Assembly: GCF_003236175.1 (NCBI RefSeq)
Contig: NZ_QKTW01000022.1
Span: 124,001-188,000 of the forward strand
Source of the DNA: Taibaiella soli
Lineage (GTDB): Bacteria; Bacteroidota; Bacteroidia; Chitinophagales; Chitinophagaceae
DNA: 64,000 bases
Reading direction: 5' to 3'
Position 1 is the first letter of the stretch, and each line of letters starts with the position of its first letter. The translations under genes and the position numbers were made by a program. The notes under the pieces are model-generated. The model worked only from the letters and a program-made list of their open reading frames with translations, had not been told where the DNA came from and made no database searches. Positions 1 to 8,165 of the stretch are shown in pieces.

Positions 1-1057
1 CGTCAAGTAGTTTGTAGCCTTTTTCAGTAATTGTACCACCGAATATTTCCCACATGCATTCAATGGCGCCTTTGTATTCTGGGCTGCCAATCGGTGCTTC
101 CGGATCGCCCGCAATAATCTTTACCGGATCACCACTGTCGGGACGAATCACGACTTTGCCATTGCGTACCAGAATTTTCTCTTTCAGTTCTGGTAAAAAT
201 TCGGTGATCACTTGCCAGAAATCCCAGGTGTCGCTTACAATAGAAACCACACCAGCAGGGTAGACTTCAGTGATCAAGCGTTCAAAAGTGCCAATCTCGT
301 TGTCTTGTGTGCCCATACACATCACGCTGTGTTCTGTTGCTGGTACAGATCCGCCGATCAGTTCTGTTTCACAATTTGCGTTGTAATATTGTTCCAGAAA
401 ATCAATAGCTGGGATGGTATCACTGCCCGCGAAAGACAACAGATGTCCTGCGCCGCTCATCACTGCGTCTTCGATGCCACTCATGCCTCTGAATGAGAAA
501 TCATGCCCCTGCCATGGAATGAAACTATTGTCAGCGCCGACCGTTTCTGCCGCGTAACGGTTGAATGTTTTTAGGTATTGGAAAGCGGTTGTGGCAGAAG
601 TACAAGGTTTCCACAGAATAGCGCTCAGCAAGGTTTCCAGCATATTGGTCAGCCAGAAAAACTCAGGCAATGTATTCTTGATCGTGAAGATTGGCACACG
701 CATTGGTACCAATGTTCCTTCCGGTAATGCTTTTATCTCCAGCGGTAAATAACCTAAGTCATGCAGCGCTGCAATATGATCATAGCTAATGCTGTCTTTA
801 CCCAGGTAGTTATCTATGCGGCGCGCATATGTTTTCAGCACTTCGTCTTTTGGTCTTTGAAAGAAGTTGGTATTAAACTGTTCAATCAAATATTCTTTGA
901 TAAAGTATTGAAGTCCGAAGAAAACGATCTCCTCAATGCCTTTATCTCTGGATTTGCGTGGTGTAAGGTTAGAATACACCAGGGTAGTGCCTTCTGGGTA
1001 TTGAAATTTATGTCCTACTTTATAACCGTCTTTTAAGAGAATGGGTAACGTTTTCAT
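1..1057 (-). CDS. nadV: Nicotinamide phosphoribosyltransferase, 3' end cut by window edge
   Basis: My translation of the minus strand from the ATG at 1055-1057 reads without a stop to base 1, giving about 352 residues and then leaving the window. It begins MKTLPILLKDGYKVGHKFQYP and carries hallmarks of NAMPT/NadV enzymes: GHDFSFRGMSG, then GSVPATEHSVMC, then SIVSDTWDFW, and VVIRPDSGDP near the cut end. The family condenses nicotinamide with PRPP to give nicotinamide mononucleotide in the cytosolic NAD salvage route. The start lies one base after the stop of the upstream NrtR-like gene, so the two are almost certainly one transcript. A nicotinate phosphoribosyltransferase (pncB) is also in the window at 36314-37489, so both salvage entry points exist. 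Family assignment is firm; the C-terminus is not visible. Confidence 0.93.
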   Translation of the reverse strand, partial: MKTLPILLKDGYKVGHKFQYPEGTTLVYSNLTPRKSRDKGIEEIVFFGLQYFIKEYLIEQFNTNFFQRPKDEVLKTYARRIDNYLGKDSISYDHIAALHDLGYLPLEIKALPEGTLVPMRVPIFTIKNTLPEFFWLTNMLETLLSAILWKPCTSATTAFQYLKTFNRYAAETVGADNSFIPWQGHDFSFRGMSGIEDAVMSGAGHLLSFAGSDTIPAIDFLEQYYNANCETELIGGSVPATEHSVMCMGTQDNEIGTFERLITEVYPAGVVSIVSDTWDFWQVITEFLPELKEKILVRNGKVVIRPDSGDPVKIIAGDPEAPIGSPEYKGAIECMWEIFGGTITEKGYKLLD

Positions 1058-1058
1058 T

Positions 1059-1739
1059 TTAGTTGATGTTTAACTGAAAGTTATTTTGTTTGAGTTTCTT
1101 GTTGAATTTATATAAATCCGCTGGTCTGTTTTGCTGGCCTTCGCGGCGGCTGCCTGTTTCAACGATATATTCCGAAGCGAGTAGTTTTCTGCTGAAATTC
1201 CTCCGGTCAATTTTAGTTTCCAAAATGCATTCATACAGATGATGTAGTTCAGGCATGGTAAACGTTTCGTCCAATAATTCAAAACCAACGGGGTAATAGA
1301 GAATTTTAGATTTCAATCGTTGGTGTGCCGTCTTAAAAATTGTTTTGTGGTCGAAGCCGAGCGCTGGTAATTTGCGCACATCAAACCATTGCACGTCATT
1401 TGCCATTTTACCTGCTACGACTTCAAATTTCTTTGGATTGATCAATGCGTAGTAAGTTACTGAAATTACCCGTCCTCGTGGATCACGAGCTGGATCATCA
1501 AACGTGAATAGCTGTTCCATGTACACTTTATTCATGCCCAGTTTTGTTCCCAATACACGATCACAAGCGTCCTGAAAACTTTCTTCCATTTGTAAAAATG
1601 CGCCAGGTAAAGTCCACTGATCTTTAAACGGTTCGTCTTTCCGATTCAGCAGTAAAACAGAAAGTCGATCGTCGTGATAGCCGAACACCACAAGGTCAAT
1701 GGCAAGCGCCGGATTTTTATAGGAAGAAAATGATTTCAT
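1059..1739 (-). CDS. NrtR-like regulator: degenerate Nudix domain plus winged helix
   Basis: A 226-residue protein. Residues about 10-140 form a Nudix-like fold and the remainder resembles the winged-helix C-domain of NrtR-type regulators. The catalytic Nudix box is damaged: after GAFLQMEES the expected REUXEEXGU segment reads DRVLGTKLGM, so the metal-binding glutamates are missing. That fits a ligand-sensing repressor rather than a hydrolase. It is the first gene of a two-gene unit with nadV, separated by one base, so control of NAD salvage is the natural inference. A perfect odd dyad (1754-1764) sits in its promoter and could be its own operator. Caution: some Bacteroides proteins of this architecture, such as AraR, control sugar genes; the nadV context argues against that here. 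Confidence 0.85.
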   Translation of the reverse strand: MKSFSSYKNPALAIDLVVFGYHDDRLSVLLLNRKDEPFKDQWTLPGAFLQMEESFQDACDRVLGTKLGMNKVYMEQLFTFDDPARDPRGRVISVTYYALINPKKFEVVAGKMANDVQWFDVRKLPALGFDHKTIFKTAHQRLKSKILYYPVGFELLDETFTMPELHHLYECILETKIDRRNFSRKLLASEYIVETGSRREGQQNRPADLYKFNKKLKQNNFQLNIN

Positions 1740-1753
1740 TTATTCTTGTTTGC

Positions 1754-1764
1754 GTCAATTTGAC
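1754..1764. promoter_or_regulatory. Candidate operator, dyad GTCAATTTGAC
   Basis: GTCAA-T-TTGAC is a perfect dyad 15 bp upstream of the NrtR-like start codon (minus strand). On that strand it lies just after a TACTTTG stretch that resembles the Bacteroidota -7 element. Position and symmetry suggest an autoregulatory site; there is no direct evidence for the factor. Confidence 0.35.
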
Positions 1765-1834
1765 ACAAAGTAAATGTGTTTTATAGAAACCACAAAAAAA
1801 ACTTTAAAGGCATAGTAGTACGGTAGATGAAAAG

Positions 1835-1860
1835 TGCGACGCAACGGAGTTCAATCGGAG
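1835..1860 (+). repeat. Dispersed repeat family R1, copy 1
   Basis: Core GCGACGCAACGGA followed by TTCAATCGGAG. Five related copies occur in other gaps of this window (about 20281, 36191, 40116, 46774 and 53798), in both orientations. The two ends GCGACGCAAC and (A)CCGGAG are kept while the middle varies. No coding role seen. Confidence 0.7.
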
Positions 1861-1953
1861 TGACTTCGTCGACTGCAAAAGGAGATTCACGAGTGGATAT
1901 AGGTTCCTGGTCAGAACAGTTTGAATCCTCTGACGAAGAAGAGAAAAATAAAA

Positions 1954-1986
1954 TTTGGAAATTAAAAAATTCTGCCGCTACCTTTG
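1954..1986 (+). promoter_or_regulatory. Promoter of the sulfate/cysteine operon
   Basis: TTTG at 1954-1957 and TACCTTTG at 1979-1986 are separated by 21 bases. This matches the Bacteroidota primary-sigma pattern TTG-N19/21-TAnnTTTG. Transcription would start near 1993, giving a leader of about 290 nt before cysH that contains the Cys-rich ORF at 2042-2149. Confidence 0.65.
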
Positions 1987-2041
1987 CAAATATGGTCGCC
2001 AGACGGCCTTTTGAAACAACAACCTGTATAAAAACAGTATT

Positions 2042-2149
2042 ATGAACAAGCAAACAACAGCCGCTTCTCTGCATCTGACAGTCCGCAACCGTGCAACTGT
2101 TATGGCTGCTTGTTGTTGTACTCGTACTTGCTGTTGTTGTTGTATGTAA
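2042..2149 (+). CDS. Cys-rich leader peptide (35 aa) ahead of the cysteine operon
   Basis: ATG at 2042 opens a 35-codon ORF ending in TAA at 2147-2149. It starts MNKQTTAASLHLTVRNRATV and finishes MAACCCTRTCCCCCM. Eight of the last 12 residues are Cys, in runs of three (codons at 2111-2119) and five (2129-2143), nearly all TGT. It lies about 50 nt after the predicted transcription start and 134 nt before cysH, with the AT-rich, SD-free upstream context usual here. Position and codon content are those of an amino-acid-sensing leader: scarce Cys-tRNA would stall ribosomes on the Cys codons and alter expression downstream. Poly-Cys leader ORFs ahead of sulfur genes are known in mycobacteria; I know of no characterised one in Bacteroidota. 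An alternative is a short metal-binding peptide, but the polar C-terminal clusters directly before cysH favour a leader. Confidence 0.72.
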   Translation: MNKQTTAASLHLTVRNRATVMAACCCTRTCCCCCM

Positions 2150-2283
2150 TCTCTTCGTATTCCAGCAATAAGATCGAAATCATGAATGTATAGTGCTCGG
2201 CACTTTATCCTTGCGTCTTTGCGCGCCCGTAGGGTACATTTCTGCTGATTTCTTCCATTATTTCCTTTTACAAATCATTCAGA
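2046..2283 (+). promoter_or_regulatory. Structured leader around the Cys codons; mechanism unclear
   Basis: Several mutually exclusive pairings can be drawn. A CAAACAACAGCC-type stretch at the start of the leader ORF (about 2050-2062), and AAACAACAAC in the 5' UTR (2014-2023), can pair with the TGT/GTTGTTG tract of the Cys codons. ACAGT (2078-2082) pairs with ACTGT (2096-2100) just before the Cys run. CAGCAA (2163-2168) can pair with TTGCTG inside the Cys codons (2128-2133) or with TGCTG (2243-2247). A small hairpin AGTGC-TCG-GCACT sits at 2192-2204. I do not see a hairpin followed by a clear U-run, so control could be Rho-dependent or translational rather than by an intrinsic terminator. Confidence 0.4.
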
Positions 2284-3015
2284 ATGAGTACGCAGCTTCA
2301 GCATGCGGCTTCATTGCTTGCCCGTGATGTTGCGGGTCAGGATGTTGCCTTTGTTTTGCAGTTATTGTCGGGCAGATTCTCTGGTGCCGTCACATTTTCT
2401 ACCAGCTTCAGTAAAGAAGATCAGGTCATCACACATTTGCTGCAGCAATATGCACGAGATGTAGCTATTTTCACTTTAGATACCGGTCGTTTTTTTCGTC
2501 AGACCTATGATGTCTGGGCCAGTACCAATGCGCATTTCGGCATTCGCGTCGAATCTTATTTTCCCGAACGTCTGGAAGTAGAACAATATCTGGACCAGAA
2601 CGGCCCCAATGCATTTTATCAATCAGTGGAGTTGCGCAAACAATGTTGCCATATCAGAAAAGTAGAACCGCTGAAACGTGCACTGGCAGGTTATTCTATA
2701 TGGATCACAGGTTTGCGGGCTGCACATTCTCCATCAAGGCAAAGTTTAAAGCAGATTGAATGGGACGATACACACCAGATTATTAAATACAATCCATTGC
2801 TGCATTGGAGTGATGACGAAATAGATAATTATATCCGAAAATTTCAGCTGCCGTACAATTCGCTGCATGACAAGGGTTATATAAGCATCGGCTGCGAACC
2901 ATGTACGCGTCCCATCAAACCAGGAGAGGATTTCAGAGCTGGTCGCTGGTGGTGGGAAGATAGCGGTAAAAAAGAATGCGGGCTACATACATCTGATGTT
3001 TCAATCAAAAACTAA
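2284..3015 (+). CDS. cysH: Adenylyl-sulfate (APS) reductase
   Basis: A 243-residue phosphoadenylyl-sulfate reductase family enzyme. It carries the Cys pairs that ligate the [4Fe-4S] cluster of the APS-specific branch: LRKQCCHIRKVEPL near residue 122 and SIGCEPCTRPI near residue 206. The tail GRWWWEDSGKKECGLH supplies the catalytic Cys. These features point to reduction of APS, not PAPS, to sulfite with thioredoxin or a similar donor. No APS kinase (cysC) occurs in the operon, which agrees. N-terminal FSTSFSKEDQVI is the substrate-binding loop region. First structural gene after the Cys-rich leader; its stop is 7 bases before the cysD start. Confidence 0.95.
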   Translation: MSTQLQHAASLLARDVAGQDVAFVLQLLSGRFSGAVTFSTSFSKEDQVITHLLQQYARDVAIFTLDTGRFFRQTYDVWASTNAHFGIRVESYFPERLEVEQYLDQNGPNAFYQSVELRKQCCHIRKVEPLKRALAGYSIWITGLRAAHSPSRQSLKQIEWDDTHQIIKYNPLLHWSDDEIDNYIRKFQLPYNSLHDKGYISIGCEPCTRPIKPGEDFRAGRWWWEDSGKKECGLHTSDVSIKN

Positions 3016-3022
3016 AAATAAA

Positions 3023-3931
3023 ATGAGCAAATATCAATTGGATCATCTGGCACAATTAGAGTCAGAAGCAATTCATATTCTTCGCGAAGTAGCAGGACAA
3101 TTTGAGCGACCTGCACTGTTATTCAGCGGCGGCAAGGATTCCATAACATTGGTGCATCTGGCGTTGAAGGCATTTCGTCCCGGAAAATTTCCTTTCCCGC
3201 TGGTGCATATTGACACCGGACATAATTTTCAGGAAGCACTTGATTTCAGAGATCAGCTGGCGGCAGAGATTGGCGAACGATTAATCGTACGTAAAGTGGA
3301 AGACACCATTCGCGCCAAAGGTCTGACGGAGCCCAAAGGGAAATTCGCGAGTCGTAATGCATTGCAGACATTCACACTTTTGGATACAATCAAGGAATTT
3401 GCCTTCGATGCATGTATTGGCGGAGCAAGGAGGGATGAAGAAAAAGCCCGGGCGAAGGAGCGTATTTTTTCGGTGCGCGATGAATTCGGTCAATGGGATC
3501 CGAAATTGCAACGACCGGAGTTGTGGAATATTTATAACGGTAAAATTCACAAAGGAGAAAACGTTCGTGTATTTCCCATCAGCAACTGGACGGAACTAGA
3601 CATCTGGAATTATATCCGAAGAGAGCAGATAGCCTTGCCTTCCATTTATTTTTCTCATGAACGGGAAGTGATCGAGCATGAATCACAATTGGTAGCTTAT
3701 TCACCATTTATCCGGATAGATGAAGCGGATGTGATCGTGAAAAGAAGAGTGCGTTACCGAACGGTCGGTGATATGACTTGTACAGCGGCAGTCACTTCAG
3801 AAGCCAGTTCAATAGACGATATTATTCGTGAGATCACTATCTCCAAAACCAGCGAACGTGGTGAAACCCGCATTGATGACAGGGTTTCGGAAGCAGCAAT
3901 GGAAGATCGGAAGAAGAACGGATATTTTTAA
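3023..3931 (+). CDS. cysD: Sulfate adenylyltransferase subunit 2
   Basis: 302 residues from the ATG at 3023, the same length as the E. coli protein. A longer in-frame reading from 2996 would overlap cysH and adds nine unlikely residues. ALLFSGGKDSITL near residue 30 is the PP-loop that binds ATP, and CIGGARRDEEKARAKERIFS and NVRVFPISNWTELDIW are family signatures. The N-type ATP pyrophosphatase subunit makes APS from sulfate and ATP together with the CysN GTPase, encoded next. The C-terminus RKKNGYF is typical. The 153-base gap before cysN holds only a repeat-like stretch (AAAGTCAAAA type) and no gene. Confidence 0.97.
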   Translation: MSKYQLDHLAQLESEAIHILREVAGQFERPALLFSGGKDSITLVHLALKAFRPGKFPFPLVHIDTGHNFQEALDFRDQLAAEIGERLIVRKVEDTIRAKGLTEPKGKFASRNALQTFTLLDTIKEFAFDACIGGARRDEEKARAKERIFSVRDEFGQWDPKLQRPELWNIYNGKIHKGENVRVFPISNWTELDIWNYIRREQIALPSIYFSHEREVIEHESQLVAYSPFIRIDEADVIVKRRVRYRTVGDMTCTAAVTSEASSIDDIIREITISKTSERGETRIDDRVSEAAMEDRKKNGYF

Positions 3932-4084
3932 AAGTCAAAAGTCAAAACTCAGAATGGTTAGAAACATTTTAGCGAACCGCAATGAGCTCGCTCGCGTTCG
4001 TCATGCTGACAAAGAAAACGTCTCGCGAAAAACGAATGCTAAAACTTAGAACTAAAAAATAAAAAACTTACAACTCAACAAAAA

Positions 4085-5326
4085 ATGGATATACTACGTT
4101 TTATAACAGCAGGTAGCGTTGATGATGGCAAAAGCACACTCATCGGACGTTTGCTTTACGATAGCAAAAATATTCTTACAGATCAGCTTGAAGCAATTGA
4201 GCGACAAACAAAAAATAAGGAGCAGGGAACGATCGACCTGGCCTTGCTTACAGATGGTCTGCGTGCGGAACGCGAGCAGGGCATTACAATAGACGTTGCT
4301 TACAAATATTTTGCGACGCCCAAACGTAAATTCATTATAGCGGATGCGCCCGGTCACATTCAATACACGCGCAACATGATCACCGGAGCATCAAATGCGC
4401 AGCTCATCATTATTCTTATTGATGCAAGATCGGGTGTTGTAGAACAAACACGGCGACATTCTATTATTGCGTCCTTATTAAAAATCCCTCACGTGGTTGT
4501 TGCCGTAAATAAAATGGACCTGGTCGATTATTCGCAGGAAGTTTTTTTCGACATCGTGAATGATTATGCTTCGGTTGCCCGTTCGCTGGATTTGCCCGAT
4601 GTGACGTTTATTCCGGTGAGCGCATTAGACGGTGATAACATTGTGGAATCCTCAAAAAACATTCCTTGGTATGAAGGTGCACCGCTCTTAGAACTGTTGG
4701 AACGTGTTGAATTACAAAATGATGTAAATTTGGACAATGCCCGGTTTCCTGTTCAGTATGTCATTCGCCCCCAAACAGAAGCCTTGCACGATTATCGCGG
4801 GTACGCCGGAAAAATTACGAGTGGTATTTATCGCAAAGGTGAGCAAGTAACCGTGTGGCCTTCGGGTTTGTCGAGTACGATTCAGTCGATAGAAATTGAT
4901 GGAAAAGAGGTAGCGGAAGCGTTTACACCGCAAAGTGCCGTACTGCGATTATCAGATGATATTGACAATAGTCGTGGAGATGTGATCGTCCCCCAATCAC
5001 AACAACCGACGGTAGATAAGGAAGTAGAAACCTTGATTGCCTGGCTGGATCAGAAGCCACTTGCAGTTGGTAACCGGTATTTACTGCAGCACAACAGCAG
5101 GGTAGTTCCGGCGGTTGTACAAGAGATAGCATACAAGTTGGATGTGAATACACTTGAACGAGCGTTAGGACCACAGCAGGTACTGCTCAATGAAGTGGTG
5201 AAAATAAAACTGAAAACAGCGGCTCCATTAGTATACGATTCTTATGCAGAGAACAAGCACAATGGCAGTGCGATACTGGTTGATGAAACAAGCCTTGTAA
5301 CTGTTGGCGCAGCGTTATTACAGTAG
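4085..5326 (+). CDS. cysN: Sulfate adenylyltransferase subunit 1 (GTPase)
   Basis: 413 residues with all G motifs: GSVDDGKST (G1, residues 10-18), REQGITID (G2 region), DAPGH (G3), NKMD (G4) and SAL (G5), followed by EF-Tu-like beta-barrel domains. It couples GTP hydrolysis to APS formation by CysD. At 413 residues it is somewhat shorter than E. coli CysN and has no fused CysC kinase domain, which fits an operon that uses APS directly. The start MDILRFITAGSVDDGKS leaves almost no N-terminal extension. Confidence 0.96.
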   Translation: MDILRFITAGSVDDGKSTLIGRLLYDSKNILTDQLEAIERQTKNKEQGTIDLALLTDGLRAEREQGITIDVAYKYFATPKRKFIIADAPGHIQYTRNMITGASNAQLIIILIDARSGVVEQTRRHSIIASLLKIPHVVVAVNKMDLVDYSQEVFFDIVNDYASVARSLDLPDVTFIPVSALDGDNIVESSKNIPWYEGAPLLELLERVELQNDVNLDNARFPVQYVIRPQTEALHDYRGYAGKITSGIYRKGEQVTVWPSGLSSTIQSIEIDGKEVAEAFTPQSAVLRLSDDIDNSRGDVIVPQSQQPTVDKEVETLIAWLDQKPLAVGNRYLLQHNSRVVPAVVQEIAYKLDVNTLERALGPQQVLLNEVVKIKLKTAAPLVYDSYAENKHNGSAILVDETSLVTVGAALLQ

Positions 5327-5353
5327 GAAGTTTAACCAAACAATTTATAGTTT

Positions 5354-6175
5354 ATGAGTCAGGGTTTCATGGAACAACTTTTTCAGCGTGGGCAGGGTAA
5401 TTTCCCCAGTTTCCCGGATAAGAAGTTAGCCATCTCTTTCGCAGATCAGTTATTTGCGTTTTTATTCACGCCAAGGCGTGATTCAATAGAGCAATTGCTG
5501 GCTATCTATGAAGGACTGCGAGATATTTTTTCTTCTCTGGTATTTGACGTGCTCAAGGACGAGGTGATCGCGAAGCAACAAGCTGTTGTTTTTTTTGACG
5601 CCATTCCCGATATCTATCAATGGCTGTTGAAGGACGCTGCTGCAATCGTTGAGTTTGATCCTGCTGCGGAATCTATAGAAGAGGTATTGGTGGCTTATCC
5701 TGGCTTTTTTGCAACGGCAATTTATCGTTTCGCGCATCAATTGCACACGCAGCAGTTGCATACATTGCCAAGATTGTTTTCAGAATATGCACATAGCCGG
5801 ACGGGGATTGATATACATCCGGGTGCGCAGATCGGGACATCCTTTTTTATTGATCATGGCACGGGCATTGTAATCGGTGGTACGGCAGTCATCGGAAACC
5901 ATGTGAAGATTTATCACGGCGTTACACTAGGGGCACTCAACGTCGCAAAAGAATTGGCACATAAGAAAAGACATCCGACGATTGAAGACAATGTTATTAT
6001 TTATTCCGGCGCCACAATTCTCGGTGGAAACACAACCGTCGGAAATCATAGCGTCATCGGTGGAAACGTATGGCTGACGCACAGTGTAGAGCCTCATTCC
6101 ATTGTTTATCATAAAAGTGAGGTAGTAGTAAGAGATAAAAATCCGTTACCGGAGCCACTCAATTTCGTCATCTGA
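5354..6175 (+). CDS. cysE: Serine O-acetyltransferase
   Basis: 273 residues. The N-terminal half is helical. From about residue 155 the chain shows the left-handed parallel beta-helix of hexapeptide transferases: GIDIHPGAQIGTSFFIDHGT, then VIGGTAVIGNHVKIYHGVTL, with the active-site His/Asp region DHGTGIVIG and the KKRHPTIEDNVIIYSGATIL loop. It acetylates serine to O-acetylserine, the acceptor for CysK encoded 33 bases downstream. Cysteine feedback usually acts on this enzyme through the C-terminus; the tail here ends PLPEPLNFVI. Confidence 0.93.
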   Translation: MSQGFMEQLFQRGQGNFPSFPDKKLAISFADQLFAFLFTPRRDSIEQLLAIYEGLRDIFSSLVFDVLKDEVIAKQQAVVFFDAIPDIYQWLLKDAAAIVEFDPAAESIEEVLVAYPGFFATAIYRFAHQLHTQQLHTLPRLFSEYAHSRTGIDIHPGAQIGTSFFIDHGTGIVIGGTAVIGNHVKIYHGVTLGALNVAKELAHKKRHPTIEDNVIIYSGATILGGNTTVGNHSVIGGNVWLTHSVEPHSIVYHKSEVVVRDKNPLPEPLNFVI

Positions 6176-6208
6176 AACTCATAATAAATAACTTTTAAAA
6201 CATTAAAA

Positions 6209-7120
6209 ATGAAGGTCCAAAACATCTTACAGACAATTGGCAACACGCCGCACCTGCAACTTAATAAAGTATTGGGGAATGATCACGAAGTCTGGATTAA
6301 ACTGGAAAAAGCCAATCCTGGCGCTAGTATTAAGGATCGTATTGCATTGGCAATGATAGAGGATGCCGAGCAGAAAGGCATTCTGAAAAAGGATAGTGTG
6401 ATTATTGAACCAACTTCCGGAAATACAGGGATCGGATTGGCGTTAGTCGCTGCTGTGAAAGGTTATAAACTGATCCTGGTGATGCCCGAATCAATGAGTA
6501 TTGAAAGAAGAAAGCTGATGTCGTCATACGGTGCGACGTTTGAATTGACACCAAGAGAAAAGGGCATGAAAGGCGCGATTGAAAAGGCCAATGAACTGGC
6601 GGAACAAACACCGAATTCATGGATTCCGCAGCAATTTGATAATGCAGCAAATGCAGAAGTACACCGCAAAACTACTGCCCAAGAAATTATTAATGATTTT
6701 CCCGAAGGATTGGATTACATCATTACCGGCGTCGGTACCGGTGGACATATTACCGGCGTAGCGGAAATTTTAAAACAGAAATTTCCAAACTTGAAAGTGT
6801 ATGCAGTAGAGCCGGAACTGTCTCCAGTATTGAGTGGTGGTGCTCCAGGCCCGCATCCGCTGCAAGGTTTGGGCGCAGGCTTTATTCCTTCTGTGATGAA
6901 TACGGGCGTGCTGGATGGTGTGATTCAGGTTGGCAGAGATGAATCGTTTGATTACGCACAGCGTCTTGCAAAAGAAGAAGGATTGCTCGCTGGTATTTCT
7001 ACAGGTGCAGCAGTAGCCGCCGTGGCAAAAAAACTTCCGGAGCTTCCTAAAGGCGCTCGTGTGCTCACTTTTAATTATGATACCGGCGAGCGCTATTTAT
7101 CTGTCGAAGGACTGTATTAA
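6209..7120 (+). CDS. cysK: Cysteine synthase (O-acetylserine sulfhydrylase)
   Basis: 303-residue PLP-dependent fold-type II enzyme. [12 protein letters not shown] near residue 41 holds the Schiff-base lysine. [11 protein letters not shown] binds the substrate carboxylate, and [10 protein letters not shown] is the phosphate loop. It makes cysteine from O-acetylserine and sulfide and often complexes with CysE, its upstream neighbour. The start ATG at 6209 is preceded by an A-rich leader as elsewhere in the window. About 200 bases follow before cobA, with no gene and no strong terminator visible. Confidence 0.97.
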   Translation: MKVQNILQTIGNTPHLQLNKVLGNDHEVWIKLEKANPGASIKDRIALAMIEDAEQKGILKKDSVIIEPTSGNTGIGLALVAAVKGYKLILVMPESMSIERRKLMSSYGATFELTPREKGMKGAIEKANELAEQTPNSWIPQQFDNAANAEVHRKTTAQEIINDFPEGLDYIITGVGTGGHITGVAEILKQKFPNLKVYAVEPELSPVLSGGAPGPHPLQGLGAGFIPSVMNTGVLDGVIQVGRDESFDYAQRLAKEEGLLAGISTGAAVAAVAKKLPELPKGARVLTFNYDTGERYLSVEGLY

Positions 7121-7324
7121 TTTTTGATTGAAGATTTTCGATTGATACACAATATGTCAATTTAACCAGCAAAACGGTTTACGTATCTGCCTGGCTCAAT
7201 GTAGATCGTTTTGTTTGTTACTCCTACGTGGTTTTTTAGCGGGTTATATAAAACCTTATTTGCCTTTGCTTCTTACGCGTCTTTGCGTGAAACCAAAACA
7301 ATACAATACTTAAAATAGCAAACA

Positions 7325-8152
7325 ATGCATACAGGAAAAGTTGTGATTGCAGGCGCTGGGCCTGGCGATCCGGAATTGCTTACTCTAAAAACTGCCCGGT
7401 ATTTACACATGGCCGAGGTAGTACTCACTGACAGACTCGTCAGTGAGCAAATATTACAACGGTACGTAAATCCCGTTGCGGAAATCATCTTCGTCGGTAA
7501 AGAAGGCGGGGAAAATAAATCAATCGCTCAAAAAACAATCAACAAATTGCTGGTGCAATATGCACAGGAAGGAAAGTTTATTGTTCGTTTGAAAGGAGGT
7601 GATATCTCCGTCTTCTCCAATATTCTGGATGAACTTGAAACCCTCAGGGCGCATAATATTCCTTATGAGCTGGTGCCAGGAATTACTGCTGCGTCGGGAG
7701 CTGCGGCCTATGCGGGCATTCCACTCACAGCGCGGGATAATGCCAGAGCAGTACGCTTCCTTACTTATCAGAAGACTGATATTCTTTCTGCTGCACATTG
7801 GCAAGACCTGGCAGATACAGATGATACACTTGTCTTTTATATGTCGGGTGAAACGTTGAACGATTTGGTTCAGCATTTATCATTGCACGGTATTTCCGGC
7901 AAAAAGTCGGTAGCGGTGATTGAGCAGGCTACAACACCATACCAGCGTGTGTTTACCCGGAAATTTTCAGATTTGAACAGTCAAATACTTCGGCGCGGAT
8001 TTGTTTCGCCGACCTTGTTGATTATCGGAAATGTGGTGAATTTACATCAATCATTTCGGTGGCTAGCGAATAGCAAAATATCCAAAAGTTATTTTCGCGC
8101 TGCCGGTGAAAACCAGCCAGTGCAGCAGTATAGTCTCTCCTCCCTGATTTAA
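7325..8152 (+). CDS. cobA: Uroporphyrinogen-III C-methyltransferase (SUMT)
   Basis: 275 residues. VVIAGAGPGDPELLTLKTAR is the tetrapyrrole methylase SAM-binding start, and VPGITAASGAAAYAGIPLT is the second signature. It converts uroporphyrinogen III to precorrin-2, the first step towards siroheme for sulfite reductase. The next two siroheme steps are supplied by the N-terminal domain of the fusion encoded at 14471-15994, so the two proteins together replace a CysG-type multifunctional enzyme. The last 30 or so residues extend past the usual SUMT core and look unconserved. Confidence 0.93.
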   Translation: MHTGKVVIAGAGPGDPELLTLKTARYLHMAEVVLTDRLVSEQILQRYVNPVAEIIFVGKEGGENKSIAQKTINKLLVQYAQEGKFIVRLKGGDISVFSNILDELETLRAHNIPYELVPGITAASGAAAYAGIPLTARDNARAVRFLTYQKTDILSAAHWQDLADTDDTLVFYMSGETLNDLVQHLSLHGISGKKSVAVIEQATTPYQRVFTRKFSDLNSQILRRGFVSPTLLIIGNVVNLHQSFRWLANSKISKSYFRAAGENQPVQQYSLSSLI

Positions 8153-8165
8153 AAATCTCAAAACA

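Noticed and set aside
2192-2204. Hairpin AGTGC-TCG-GCACT as an intrinsic terminator of the Cys leader
   Set aside because: Only 5 bp and followed by TTATCCTTG, not a U-run; kept only as a minor structural element.
1987-2283. SAM-type riboswitch ahead of the sulfur operon
   Set aside because: None of the conserved SAM-I or SAM-II blocks could be found in the leader.
2996-3022. Upstream start for cysD giving 311 residues
   Set aside because: It overlaps the end of cysH and adds nine residues not typical of CysD; ATG 3023 gives the usual 302.
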